64,000 bases of DNA from Chlorophyllum brunneum. Taxonomy: Eukaryota; Basidiomycota; Agaricomycetes; Agaricales; Agaricaceae. The DNA is taken from positions 1,612,001-1,676,000 of the forward strand of contig OY756145.1 of assembly GCA_963576785.1 (NCBI GenBank). The letters run 5' to 3'. Positions 1 to 10,316 of the stretch are shown here, in pieces. Made by a program: the position numbers and the translations under genes. The first letter of the stretch is position 1, and each line of letters opens with the position of its first letter. The notes below the pieces were generated by a model. That model worked only from the letters and a program-made list of their open reading frames with translations. It ran no database searches and was not told the origin of the DNA.

Positions 1-1753
1 GGCCATGAAGAGCTTATGGACCAGCTTTGGGAAACATATCTCAACCTACCAGAAGATCAGGTTGTGATCATGTATGTACCAGGCTATGCAACTCAAACCC
101 TTACCAACCGACAAAAAAATCACAGCCGTCTACTGGGTTCTCCTGATGCCAAAACGTTACTGAGTACTTTGATCTTCATTTCTAATTGCCTATACGAGTC
201 GCGAGAACGAACGTGAGTGTTGGAATTTTGAACTGTTTCGAGCGGGCTAAATCCCATTAGGAAGTTATTGTGTAAAACCGATGTCGGGATTCGCATTTGT
301 GTATGTTTGTTGGACAATATGCTGCGCCTGTTTGAAGCTGGGGAGGGTACCGAAGGGGCACAAGCTTTTGATATCGGGTTCGTTCTTTTTTACTCGCGTC
401 ACTGACTGACTGACGTGGTCTTCAGGTATGCTATTCTAACGCGCATCATCGAAGAAGGGCTCGCAGCCCCTTTGTATAAACATTTTATCATGCGAGTCGC
501 CGTTCCTACGTGCTAGCCTCTCCATCACACAACTAATCACTAGTGTTTGAATAGACCGGACGAAATAATCACACCCCACCAGACAACCTTGCTTAAAATA
601 ATCGATTCCTACCTCCAATCCAATCAATCGATACCTCAAACACCTATCAAACCTGAAACGCTTCAAATTCATATCTTGCTCACACCGATGCTGACAAGGG
701 CCTTCTTCTCTCTATCTCGATATGCGCAGGATTCGATTCGTCATTCACTAGGACTGGGCATCAGGAAGAACGATGATAACCACTCGGACCAATCCGATCA
801 CGAAAGATCCTTGTCACACTCCTCATCCTCAACGCATACGGTTGCATCACAAGAAGCGCAGAACCAATCTCCCGGATCGCTCAAGAGTCTTGATGTCATG
901 TTACCTAAGGTCTGCGAAGCCATAGTGTTGGTCACGCAGTGCATGGTAACGATAGCCATCGAGGCAGAGGAACATGCTGTTCAGATGGGTCTCCAGGAAG
1001 ACACCAGTCCCAAGACGAACATGAGGAATTACTTTAATGAGGCACGAACATCAGGCGTCGGAGTTGTTGAAAGTCTAATTGGTGAGTCCCTTCGTTTCTA
1101 TGGATGCGGCACCGTCAACCGTTTGATGCGGTATTTGATAGCGCGGTATTTTTGGACTACTGTTCCTCTTGGCTAACATTAGTTTTTGTCTGTCTTAGAG
1201 TTGCTTCGTCTGCTGGATAGGTTTTTACCCAAGATCAATTTTGGTCAGGCTGTTCCGCGGTCTGAGCCATCACCCGACACGTCAAGATCAAGCACGCCAC
1301 AAGGAGAGAGACACCAGGCAGCTGACGTCGTCGCCGCCGCCGCCCTTGATAATCAGGGTTTCGCCTACTTGAAGCGTGATCTTGTGAGGATGCTGGGAAT
1401 CCTCTGTCACGAGAAGAAGGCGGTGCAAGATCGCATCCGGGAGGCGAGTGGGATCGAGGTCGTTATGAACATGTGCGTAATTGATGATCGCAACCCATGT
1501 AAGTCCGCACTGTCCCAACTTAATTTTGTATGTGTGTGGCTTTTTTTTTTTTTTTTTTTTTTCACGAGTTTCGTGTGGGGGTCGATACTGATAGTATTCC
1601 CATCTAGATCTGAGAGAGCATGCAATCCTTACGCTGCACAACCTCCTCAAGAATAACCCAGAAAACCAGAAGTTGGTAGATTCTATACAACCACCTGAGA
1701 AATGGGATGACGAGGACACCCTCCGGGATGGGCCAGGAGCGACTCAGAAGTAA
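1..1753 (+). CDS. CTR86: Ataxin-10 homologue (CTR86 type), 3' part; 5' end outside window
   Basis: An armadillo/HEAT-like protein of the ataxin-10 family (CTR86 in yeast). The open frame runs in from base 1 (frame GHEELMDQLWE), so the N-terminus is missing. Exons follow around 1-211, 261-397, 425-500, 545-1080, 1198-1499 and 1608-1753, joined by short GT-AG introns. The diagnostic part is the C-terminal ataxin-10 domain: LKRDLVRMLGILCHEKKAVQ, then ASGIEVVMNMCVIDDRNP spliced to YLREHAILTLHNLLKNNPEN and a stop at 1751-1753. The middle carries a low-complexity Ser/His/Asp insert near 770-880. The last intron (about 1501-1607) holds a run of about 23 T. The yeast name refers to a copper-transport-linked locus; molecular function is poorly known. 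The family call is firm, the exact edges of the third exon are not. Confidence 0.85.
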
Positions 1754-1837
1754 TTAGTCCAAGTCTGGAAGGCGCGATATTCGGGAATAGAAGTAGAATG
1801 TAAAGTCGTGCGATAAACTGCATTAGATTCAGGGATG

Positions 1838-3531
1838 TCAGTCTTCCTCGTCTCCCATCGAGATATGGGTCCGCTTGCGACCACCTCCGACACGTCTGAC
1901 CTTGAAGTCATCTTCGTCTTCTTCCTCGCTCTCTACATCCATACCATCTCCTTCCGATTCATCTGAGGCGTCACCTGATTTTCCTGATTTTTTTCGTTTT
2001 TTGGTGTCCTGTTGTTCGATTTTTGCATCAAGACGATCAAGGGGGTCATCCTCCCCATCACTTGTGCCCTTGACGTGTTTCTTTATCCTTCCGCTTTCCT
2101 CTTCTGACGAGTCAGCCACAACAAAGTCATCCTCCTGGTAATCCTCCCCGGCCCCGGCCCTCTTCTTTTCCCCGCTATTCTTTCGCTTGGCCTTCCGTGC
2201 AGAGGAACCTACGCCTCCATCTTCATCCTCGTCATCATAGTTGTCATAATCGCCACCAGCATCTTCGTCACTACTCCACAGCGCGCCAGTGTCGGTCGCG
2301 CGTCGTGGCTGGCGTCTTCTCCGTCCACCGCCAAATTCGTCGTAATCAGTCTTCCGCCTTGACTTCTTCGCGGTTTGCTTGGCGAGTTCTTTGAGACCGC
2401 GTTCAGGATCCATTGTGGGATCTGGTGCCATTCGCAATCGTGCCACCTTACTGTGTTTCTGGCCCACGGCACGCACCAACATTTGGTGCGTTTCTGATTG
2501 CATTCCAGTAGGTCGCAGGCTCATGTAGCCGGTAATCACCGCTTCTGACTGCAACACCTGTGACCGTTTGTGCTGGGCAACAAGATATGTCAGGCCCTGG
2601 GACTTGAACCCTGATGCCTGTGATTGTGGTTGACTGAATTGTGATTGGGATTGGGATGTAGAGGGACCTGCAACCTGCCGAGGGATGCCTGCCGATGTAT
2701 CGATAGTTTGGTTGATGTCGAATAGTTCTTTTCCCAAAAGAAGACTCAATGTCCCATCCGACCACCGAATAATACGGCTGTTCGATTGACGTTGCTAGAT
2801 GAAGGGATTTGGTAAGATCTCGTGAGATTCCGAAGTGTCGCACCGGGCTTACATCTACACCATTGGAATCCTTGATCCACTTCCACCGAACGGTGTTCTC
2901 GACTTTCAATTTGATGGACATGCTCTTTTCTCGTACGTTTTCGGCTTGCATAGATTCCTCCTCCTCGGGACCAAGATATGTGTCGGGATGGAACGGTTTT
3001 GTGTCCATTTTGACAAAGTTAGGCATGCGAATAACCCAATTCTGGACAAAGGTATGAGCGGTGCGCCGTTAAACACGAGGCCGGGGCCTACATTTCCGTC
3101 TGAACTTTTTGGTATAGGTAGGTTCGGGAAGGAGACATCGGCTTCTTTAACTATCTCGCCTGTATCCGGAGGAATCTCATCCTCTTCATACTCGAGCGCT
3201 TGTCGGCGTTCCCTCTCAGGTGACGGAAGCCTGTCCGATTCGGGTGTCGTAGCTGTGGGCGATGCGACTTCACTTCTACAATAATCGGAGGTGAGGCAAT
3301 ATCGCCACACAATACAAGCGATTTTTCCGACCTGTCATGTTTTGGTTCGCCAATATCGTCGTTACCAAACAGGTCGGACATTTCCTGGTCCTGTTCTTGT
3401 TCATTGCCACCTTCAGAATCGGAGGCTGGGTTGGACGATTCTAGCTGCATCTCAACGTCAGCGGGAAGCAACGGGTCAGACCTGAGCTGTTTGAGGGCAG
3501 ACTCGTCGAGTGCGCCGGAGAGAGAAGACAT
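1838..3531 (-). CDS. LEO1: RNA polymerase-associated protein LEO1 (Paf1 complex subunit)
   Basis: A subunit of the Paf1 complex, which rides with RNA polymerase II in the nucleus and promotes histone modification during elongation. The start ATG (3529-3531, minus strand) opens an acidic N-terminus (MSSLSGALDESALKQL, then Asp/Glu/Ser-rich). The Leo1 core follows over several exons: FPNLPIPKSS, NWVIRMPNFVKMDTKPFHPD, NTVRWKWIKDSNG, and a segment reaching SLLLGKELFDI, the usual Leo1 pattern of a lone-strand core with RWSDG-SLLLG. The last exon (to 1838) has the conserved SVARLRM-like KVARLRMAPDPTMDPERG block and a long acidic/basic tail (DEDEDGGVG, KKRKKSGK, SEEEDEDDF). Introns are about 50-60 nt. 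The acidic flanks around a folded core are normal for Leo1. It is divergent to the gene starting at 4440. Confidence 0.9.
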
Positions 3532-4439
3532 AGCCTCGCGCGAATATGGAGGTAAGTAGTGGTGGATATGGATCGCTGGTGAGGTACAGACGCGAGAAGG
3601 GTCACGTGGGTGTGGTGGGTGTGTTGACGTACAGCCTCGGCCGAAGCGACACACAGCTCCCAACGGCTGGTTAGTATCTCTGTGTGCTAGCAATTATCAG
3701 TCCATCAAATCAACAGTCACCTGCCAGTCCGTTTTCGCTAGCTGGCCCAACAACAGGCCTGGGAGTTTCGAGCTTGATCTCGTGCGAACCTCACTGATGC
3801 TGTGCATGTTGAGCAGGGCGCAGTGGAGGCGGTTCAGGCCACCTTTTCGGGGCTGGACGACTCACTCATGGAGTACATCGACGCAGCCTCATCCCTTCTG
3901 GAATTCCGTCACCCGAGAGTCAGTGACACTTCCCGTGTTGGCCTAGCGAATCGTCTGTGATACCCTTGAGACCTCATCATGTCCTTCCTCTTTTGGCTCC
4001 ATGATCCACGGACACGCGCCCAGGTCAGAACCTCTCAGTCTTCTAGATGAGCTGAGGCTGGGTATCAACGTCCTACGGGGAGATGTCTTCTACAGCTTTC
4101 ATACCAAACTGGTATGTACCCCAGATTCGGAAATCCTGTCAAAACGATCTAATTGTACAAATGCAATGTCCGCGCGATTCTATAAAAGTCGCTCACTTGA
4201 ACCCCTACCCAAGTACTCCTTGATGTGGCTGATCCCCGACATGACAACAGCACCAACAACACCAATACAGTCAGTGTTGAGCTTTTAACTCCCGTGTGTG
4301 CGTCGACTCATACTCGCCCAGAATCCTGTCCCCATCCCTCCACTCGTACCCTACCAAGCCGCAGCAGCAAGATCTTGCTGACTGGCAATACCGCAACCCC
4401 CTTTCTGCCCTCTTCCCTCTCAGCAATTTTTCCCGCGAA
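3532..4439. other. Divergent intergenic stretch with coding-like fragments
   Basis: 908 bases between the starts of LEO1 and the next plus-strand gene. Two plus-strand pieces look coding: about 3780-3959 (frame containing AVEAVQATFSGLDDSLMEY and a stop at 3957-3959) and about 4050-4110 (DELRLGINVLRGDVFYSFHT), followed by a GTATGT donor-like site. They may be exons of a small unrecognised gene, 5' exons of the next gene, or chance. I could not join them into one convincing frame. Confidence 0.25.
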
Positions 4440-5747
4440 ATGACTTCCTACAATCTTGTGAGCATTGCTATTAACTTATTCCTTTTGTCACTTCTGATGC
4501 ACCTTTCCCGTAGCCTGGGTACGACGACGACTTACCCCAGACTAGTGTAAATACTCCATCAGGACTTGGGCTCATTAACTGCTCCGACGACCCGTCGTAC
4601 GGATCAGACACCAGTGGATGGCGTTCTAATTATCACCTCGCGTCCTACGGAACGCAACCGCAGTGCTACGTGAGCGGGCCCTATACTCAGTCTGAGTGGA
4701 ATCAACAGCAGCCAGTAGTTTCCAACCAGCCTCCGCCACGTTATCCGTATGGCGACACTGGGCTGAGTTATCCCGTTATGAGTGCCCCCATGGCTTCAAG
4801 AGTAGCTCCAGTTCCCTCTCCATCGATGTCCACCATTCCTTCGCCGGAATTCCAGATTAGCGGACTGTCACCAGGACCTCACACTCCCGCCAGTGTCACA
4901 TTGTCCGTAGGGAACTCTCCAAACGTTCAACCGTCAAGGGCTATAACCAACTCTCCTCATGTGAGTAATGCAGGTACGCCTTTACTAAGAGTCACCGCTG
5001 ATATTGTTCTCCAGGAACAAGCTAAGAAAGGTATCTACACACACAGACAACAGCAGCAATTCTTCCGCGAGGCGTTGTCCCTCCCAACGGCTGGAATTTC
5101 TGGATTCTTCGTGCCTCAGCAAATGTACAAGCCCCACACCAATAGCGACAGGAGGCGTTACGTGGAAGAGATCGAGCTCGACGCTCCGATCTTCTTCTGG
5201 ATGACTGGTCCAGAGGAATGTGGTATCTCATTGATTGATGCCCTTCATTCTCGGGTGAAACGACTCCGAGATCGAGACGTTCCCGTCTTCGAAGGTCGTG
5301 GGCCTAGTGTTTCAATCCGTCTCGAGGTCAGATATGACTCTTTGTCCACGGGTTTTCATGATACTGATCGTCCTTACAGTGGCCAGGATACCGTCAGTGG
5401 AGTAGGCAGATACCCACCAAAGATTTCCGTAGCCCTCCGGGGCCAATAACTCTTGCCAAGCTGGCGAAAAATGTAGCTAAATGCGTTCAGCGTTTCATTG
5501 AGGTATGGAATCTGTTGACATCGGAGGCGCGGGTCAAATTCTGACCGATGTTATCTGCTATTTTTAGGAGCGCCAACATTCGCGTCTTGAGGACGATGCC
5601 GATCCCGGATGGCAGGTTGGCCTAAGCGGGAAAGGAGTGATCACGCTTGACGATATCATCCTCGTCAGCATGTATCATGTATCTTTGGGTAGCTGGCAGC
5701 CCCAGTTGAGGTTGAAACGTCCCTTCAATCAGCCCGCTCGCTCCTGA
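4440..5747 (+). CDS. Conserved hypothetical Pro/Ser-rich protein
   Basis: Not recognised. The model starts with a six-codon exon (MTSYNL, 4440-4457), a phase-0 intron of 56 nt, and continues in frame as PGYDDDLPQTSVNTPSG. The N-terminal 150 residues are Pro/Ser/Gln-rich and probably disordered. A globular-looking part follows: IYTHRQQQQFFREALSLP, YVEEIELDAPIFFWMTGPEE, SIRLE spliced to WPGYRQWSRQIPTKDF, ITLAKLAKNVAKCVQRFIE, then RQHSRLEDDADPGWQVG and the C-terminal YHVSLGSWQPQLRLKRPF before the stop at 5745-5747. The mixture of a disordered N-terminus and a compact C-terminal part would suit a regulatory or DNA-binding protein, but no known motif is visible. Several introns are inferred from GT-AG sites that restore frame; the one at about 4973-5014 is optional because the frame stays open through it. 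Confidence 0.6.
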
Positions 5748-6820
5748 GTCGAGATTGGCTCTTCTCAACCAACCATCCCTCCATCTCCCCTATCCATCAT
5801 CATTCTCATTTGTTTTCTTGCGATAACTCCCCCCCCCCAGCATAATTAGAACATGAGCTAAGAAGAACAGCAAGGTCATTCCCCAATAGGGCTTATACTT
5901 GGCTATTTTAGGCTCGTCATCTTGATCTTGTCACCATTCCCCTCTCCGTTTGCTTCTTCAAGTTTCAAGTACCACCAACACCTATCAAACACGCAGCTTG
6001 CCCTTTCGACGATCAAATATCAACATTCGCGTTTATTCCTATTTAATTTCCACCGCTTATTATTGTTTCTTAAAGTTTCTCATACCCTTTTTGTGTTTTA
6101 GGCCATCCGGCTTTGATTTACCGCCTGGATCCTAACTTGGCTCAACTTACTTATGTAGCAGTATTTCTCTCCGCCTCTCACGAGGCTGTGTATTCTCCCA
6201 GATACCCTAGCGTACTAGTTTGTAATTGTTGTATAGACTGAGTCATTGGCAGCAGGCGCCAATCCCTCTTCCGCACTTATGGATCTCTAAGTCCGATCGA
6301 GATCGGGGAACTGTGATGCCGTGAATAGGTATTCTCTCAACACCGAATAACACCCTCCGTATTATGAGCGCCAGTACGCGGTTCGATAATAGAAGCGAGG
6401 CGGTGAAGGATTCCAGCGACGGATAACAAGCTGTATTGCACATGGTCCAGATATGACGAAGTCAACGGGCGTGAGCATAGCCCTTGTTTGTCCCCGGTCA
6501 CATAAGGGAAGAATTCATCCACATGTGGGTACAGGGCAGTAATGATAACGGATCTCCCAGAGCAAAAGACGTGTTGGAATGATTTCTCGTATCCATGCAT
6601 ACTATGATCAAGGCATATGGCTAGATGAACTCCACTACACCCCAGTCCATGAATATCTTTTACGCGACGCGCACCTGAGATCCATCGGCGTCCAGTGTTC
6701 GGCTCCTCAAAGCTCGGCCCAGAAAATGCAATAAACTAAAAAAAGAGTCGATGAATGTAGATAAAAAAAAACAAGGAATTCTACAGTAGTTTAGTAGTTC
6801 AGAAACAACGAAATACACGG
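5748..6820. other. Intergenic stretch, no gene seen
   Basis: 1073 bases between two converging genes, so it should hold both 3' UTRs. It contains homopolymer runs (nine C near 5830, A-runs near 6740-6770) and pyrimidine-rich DNA at 5760-6110. Short open frames here show no family resemblance. Confidence 0.5.
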
Positions 6821-9800
6821 TCACAAACTCTCAAAGAATGACAAATCTTGCGCTGAAAGCTTTCCGCCGCTCGAACCCGTATTCTGTTGCGACGAACCGC
6901 CAGACGCTTGGGAAACAATCGTCGTCGTAGAGGTAAATATCGAAGGAAACATGCTTGTCGCAGGTTCCTGCCGCTGTGGAGAAGGCTGTAACATAGGCGT
7001 GCCACTTCTACTCCCGCTTCTACTTGTGCCCCCGTTGTTGTCGAAACCGAATGAGGATGAAGGCAGTCGTGTGAAAGAGTGTGGAGGTTTGGCTGTAGGT
7101 GGAGAAGGGGTCCTCCATTGTTGCTGCGTTTGGGATCGGGCTTGAGAGGGAGGAACAAGTTTCATTGTTTGATGTGTTGGGATCAGTGGCGGAGGAATTG
7201 TCGGCGCTGTATCTCTCATTCCGCTGAACCCAGGTCCATTCCCCAAAGAACCACCATTGGCGTTCCCGTTCATCACCATTCCACTGGGCGGTGGTACCAA
7301 GATAGTAGGTGGTGAAGTCGGGTTCGATATCGAATTCAAGCTCGAACCAGGCTTCGCTGGTGCAATGTCAGGGGCAGGAGCGCCTGTCTCCTCGAATACG
7401 TCAAACAAATTGGATCCAGTGCCTCTGCTGGCTGGCGGAGGAATGGCATTAGGAAGAGGGGATGGAGGAGCCGGCCACTTACCCCGGGCGGCCGCAGTTT
7501 CCAGTAGACTTAATGCCCGCTGATGAGAATCTGCTTGTCTGGACAATCTGCGCTCGTGAATGCTGGGCTGTTTGGGGGGTGAAGTAGATTTGATTGATGG
7601 AATGGTTGGTATTGATGGTACGGGGGGGGAAAGAATTGGTGGTGTAGATGGCGCTGGGGAGCGGGATTGCACGGGTATTGATCCTGATTTCTCCGGGACT
7701 TGCGGAGGAGAGGCAAAGTCATCAAAGTCATCAAATGAGAATGTTTGTTGAGTATTCCGTAGAGATTGAACTGGTACTGATGTTGTATATGAAGAAAAAG
7801 TAGAGTCCATTGACGCCAAGGGTGCGGAGGTTGCAGCAAGTGGTGTTTGAAAATCTGAGAAGTCATCGTTGTCAAAGAGGGAGTCCAGTGACGGTGCGGG
7901 TGCAGTCACGGGGGGTTTGACAGTCGGTGTATGTGATCGAGGGGTTGGTGATAACGGAGGGGGTAACGGTGGTGGAAGAGTGGATGGAGCAGGAGCAGAA
8001 TTCTGAGGGGGGGATATCATAAACGGAGATGCAGGTATCACCTGCGAGGAGACAGATCCTGACCACGGTTGAGAAGGTAAAATATTAGAGTCAAGGTCGA
8101 ATAGTTGGCCCTGAGTAGGTCCTTGCATGGATATAGAACTGGCATCGGAGGGTCCCTGAACAGAAGGGGTGATAGGCCACGCACCAGCAGGAGGTGGGGG
8201 TGACAATGTCTTTGATAGTTGCGGGGCACGGGGTGGAGGAGCCAAAGGAGGAGGTAGTTTCGTCGGAACAACTGGGGTACGCCCCACATTCGATAATGCG
8301 CCTAATTTGTCCAGCTCGTCAACTTCATCATTAGCGCTTGGGACTATATCCGAGAGAAACTCAAGATCATCGGAAGATAGGGCAATGGAATTTCGGGAAT
8401 TAGAATGCGACGATCTATTCGACCTTGAGAACCGACCGAAGAACCGTGAAACGGCGGACGGAGTCTGCACGGGTTCCTCCGTTTCAATGGATGCGGGACT
8501 AATAGCCGTCTTAGCCGTGGCGGACATCGTCGTGGAAGGTGTCGCATCAACTTCTTTAACTGGTGAAGGAGGGGGCATGGATTTTGCAGCAACTAAGGTG
8601 ATAGGGTTCACATCCACACTGGAACGAGGGGAAGTGGTACTTGATCGTGGGGAGACACCAGCTGGTGTGTTCGATCCGATAGGGGAAGATGAGCCAGAAG
8701 CTGGTGCATTGGTCGTAGATTTCCTGCCAAAGAACGAAAGGAGACCACCGGCAGCCTTTCTCTTGGTGTCATTAGCCGACTGTTGTTGATCTACATTCTC
8801 CTTTGGCAAGATGCGCCAACCGGCTGGAACGACATCAGCCTCTGTCATGTCGGGCTTGGACTTTATGGCCGCTTCCCATGACAGTGAACCCTTGGTGTTT
8901 ATATACACTGCCAGTGGACTGTTACGGATAATGAGGTGGTGTCTCGTCAGTTTCAGTGCTTCGACCATTTCTTTGGAAATGAATGTTTTCGTGAACGCCG
9001 TAGGAGGGGAAAGAGTCAGATCTGAGGGAATGAGTCGATCGACCATCGAAGCGCTGGAGAGATGGTAGCCCAGTTTAGTGCCAAGACTGTTGTGAAAGGA
9101 AGAAAGAACTTACATCCCCAAGTTTTCGGCTAGCTCGTTGCGACCATCATGAGAGGCACCATACGTTTCTGCCTCTGACTGGTCCCCCGACCAGTACTCC
9201 CCAGAAAATTCATCAAAATGGCGAAGAATCGACTCCAAGAACGCTGGGGGCTAAAATGATATTAGATACATCTATGCTAGTGGTAAACAGCCGACGAACG
9301 ACATAGTGGTCCTGAACTTCTTTCTGCCGTTTCGCTAACTCCCATTCATCTACAGGCCCCGCATCGCCGTTGCTCACGTCCTCTTCAGACTCCTTCCAGG
9401 TCGTACCCCAATCCCCTGTTTCTTCCATCTGAGAAAAACGTGGCCGAGAGGGAGTCCATGCGCTTTGCTGCGTATAATCATCTGCTGCCACCTCAAATGT
9501 ACCAAAGCCATCAGGATCTGGGGAAGGAACCCTTGGCGTAACTTCTTTCTCCTCTTGATTATCTCTCGAAACTTCAAGTGCAACTTTATGAACAGGGCCC
9601 GGGATAGCAGGCCTTCCCTTAGTTTCGGGTATGTGGTTTATAGCATGGACGGCCGTCGTCCCAGATACCTTTTCGTCCTCCATATCCGGATCGTGATGCT
9701 CACGATGCTGCGGCGAGGGCACGCGTGGAGGACTGTGTGGGTCGAGTTCGGATGGAGCTTCTTGAGAAGGTTTCGCGAACCCGATGGAGTCCATAGTTGG

Positions 9801-10019
9801 GGTTGCCCAGACCTGGGATACACGGTTCTCTCGACTCCAGAGATTATTGTGGGTCTCTGGTGAGTCGTCCCATATTGTCCCGGTGTCAGGCTCCCATGAT
9901 GGCACGGCAATGTCTGCCTGGTCGTCGGTAACAAACTTGGAGGATGAAGTCCATGTGGTGGAGTTGTCGGAAGACGATTTGTGAGGGTCACCCCACGCAT
10001 TAACCCAAGGATCCTCCAT
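6821..10019 (-). CDS. Large disordered protein with DFxDF clathrin-ear-type motifs
   Basis: A protein of about 980 residues, not assigned to a named gene. It begins MEDPWVNAWGDPH (start 10017-10019); an upstream in-frame codon at 10043 is not ATG-compelled. The first exon is Trp/Asp/Pro-rich. Two short middle exons (about 9250-9060) encode PPAFLESILRHFDEFSGEYW and SLGTKLGYHLSSASM; the long last exon opens with a folded-looking segment (FTKTFISKEMVEALKLTRHH, ending VVPAGWRILPKENVD) and then a long Pro/Ser-rich tail. The tail holds repeated acidic-Phe motifs, DDFSDFQ, DDFDDFASP and NLFDVFEE, and ends DLSFFESL. Such DFxDF/acidic-Phe motifs bind gamma-ear (GAE) domains of AP-1/GGA adaptors in aftiphilin and gamma-synergin. 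A role in clathrin trafficking is therefore inferred, not shown. It is divergent to the STE50-like gene, with 297 bp between starts. Confidence 0.7.
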
Positions 10020-10316
10020 GTCGCCCGCATTCACATGTACCACCTTCGACGTTACAAGGGCCGAAGGGGCTGGTGGTCAGTCGACAGGCGGGTGTACAGG
10101 ACGAGGATGAATCGATGACGCCGTGGGACAGGACATAAATAAATGAATAAATCAGGGTTAGGGCACACGTGATCCGAGGGCCCAGCATTGAATTGGCTGT
10201 TCTGAGAGAGAGCTCCTACCAATCCATCCTGTGCTGGCCATACAACCCCATTTTCTTTCCTTTTCACTGGCGTTTTGGCCACCCGTTTGCTGGATTCTTA
10301 CGCTACACCAGTCCCA

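Noticed and set aside
1875..2394. Plus-strand frames rich in Ser and His/Arg
   Set aside because: Antisense of the acidic LEO1 tail; Asp/Glu-rich codons read backwards give such frames.
8169..8789. Plus-strand 206-residue open frame
   Set aside because: It is the opposite strand of the long Pro/Ser-rich exon of the 6821-10019 gene; such codon use leaves open shadow frames.
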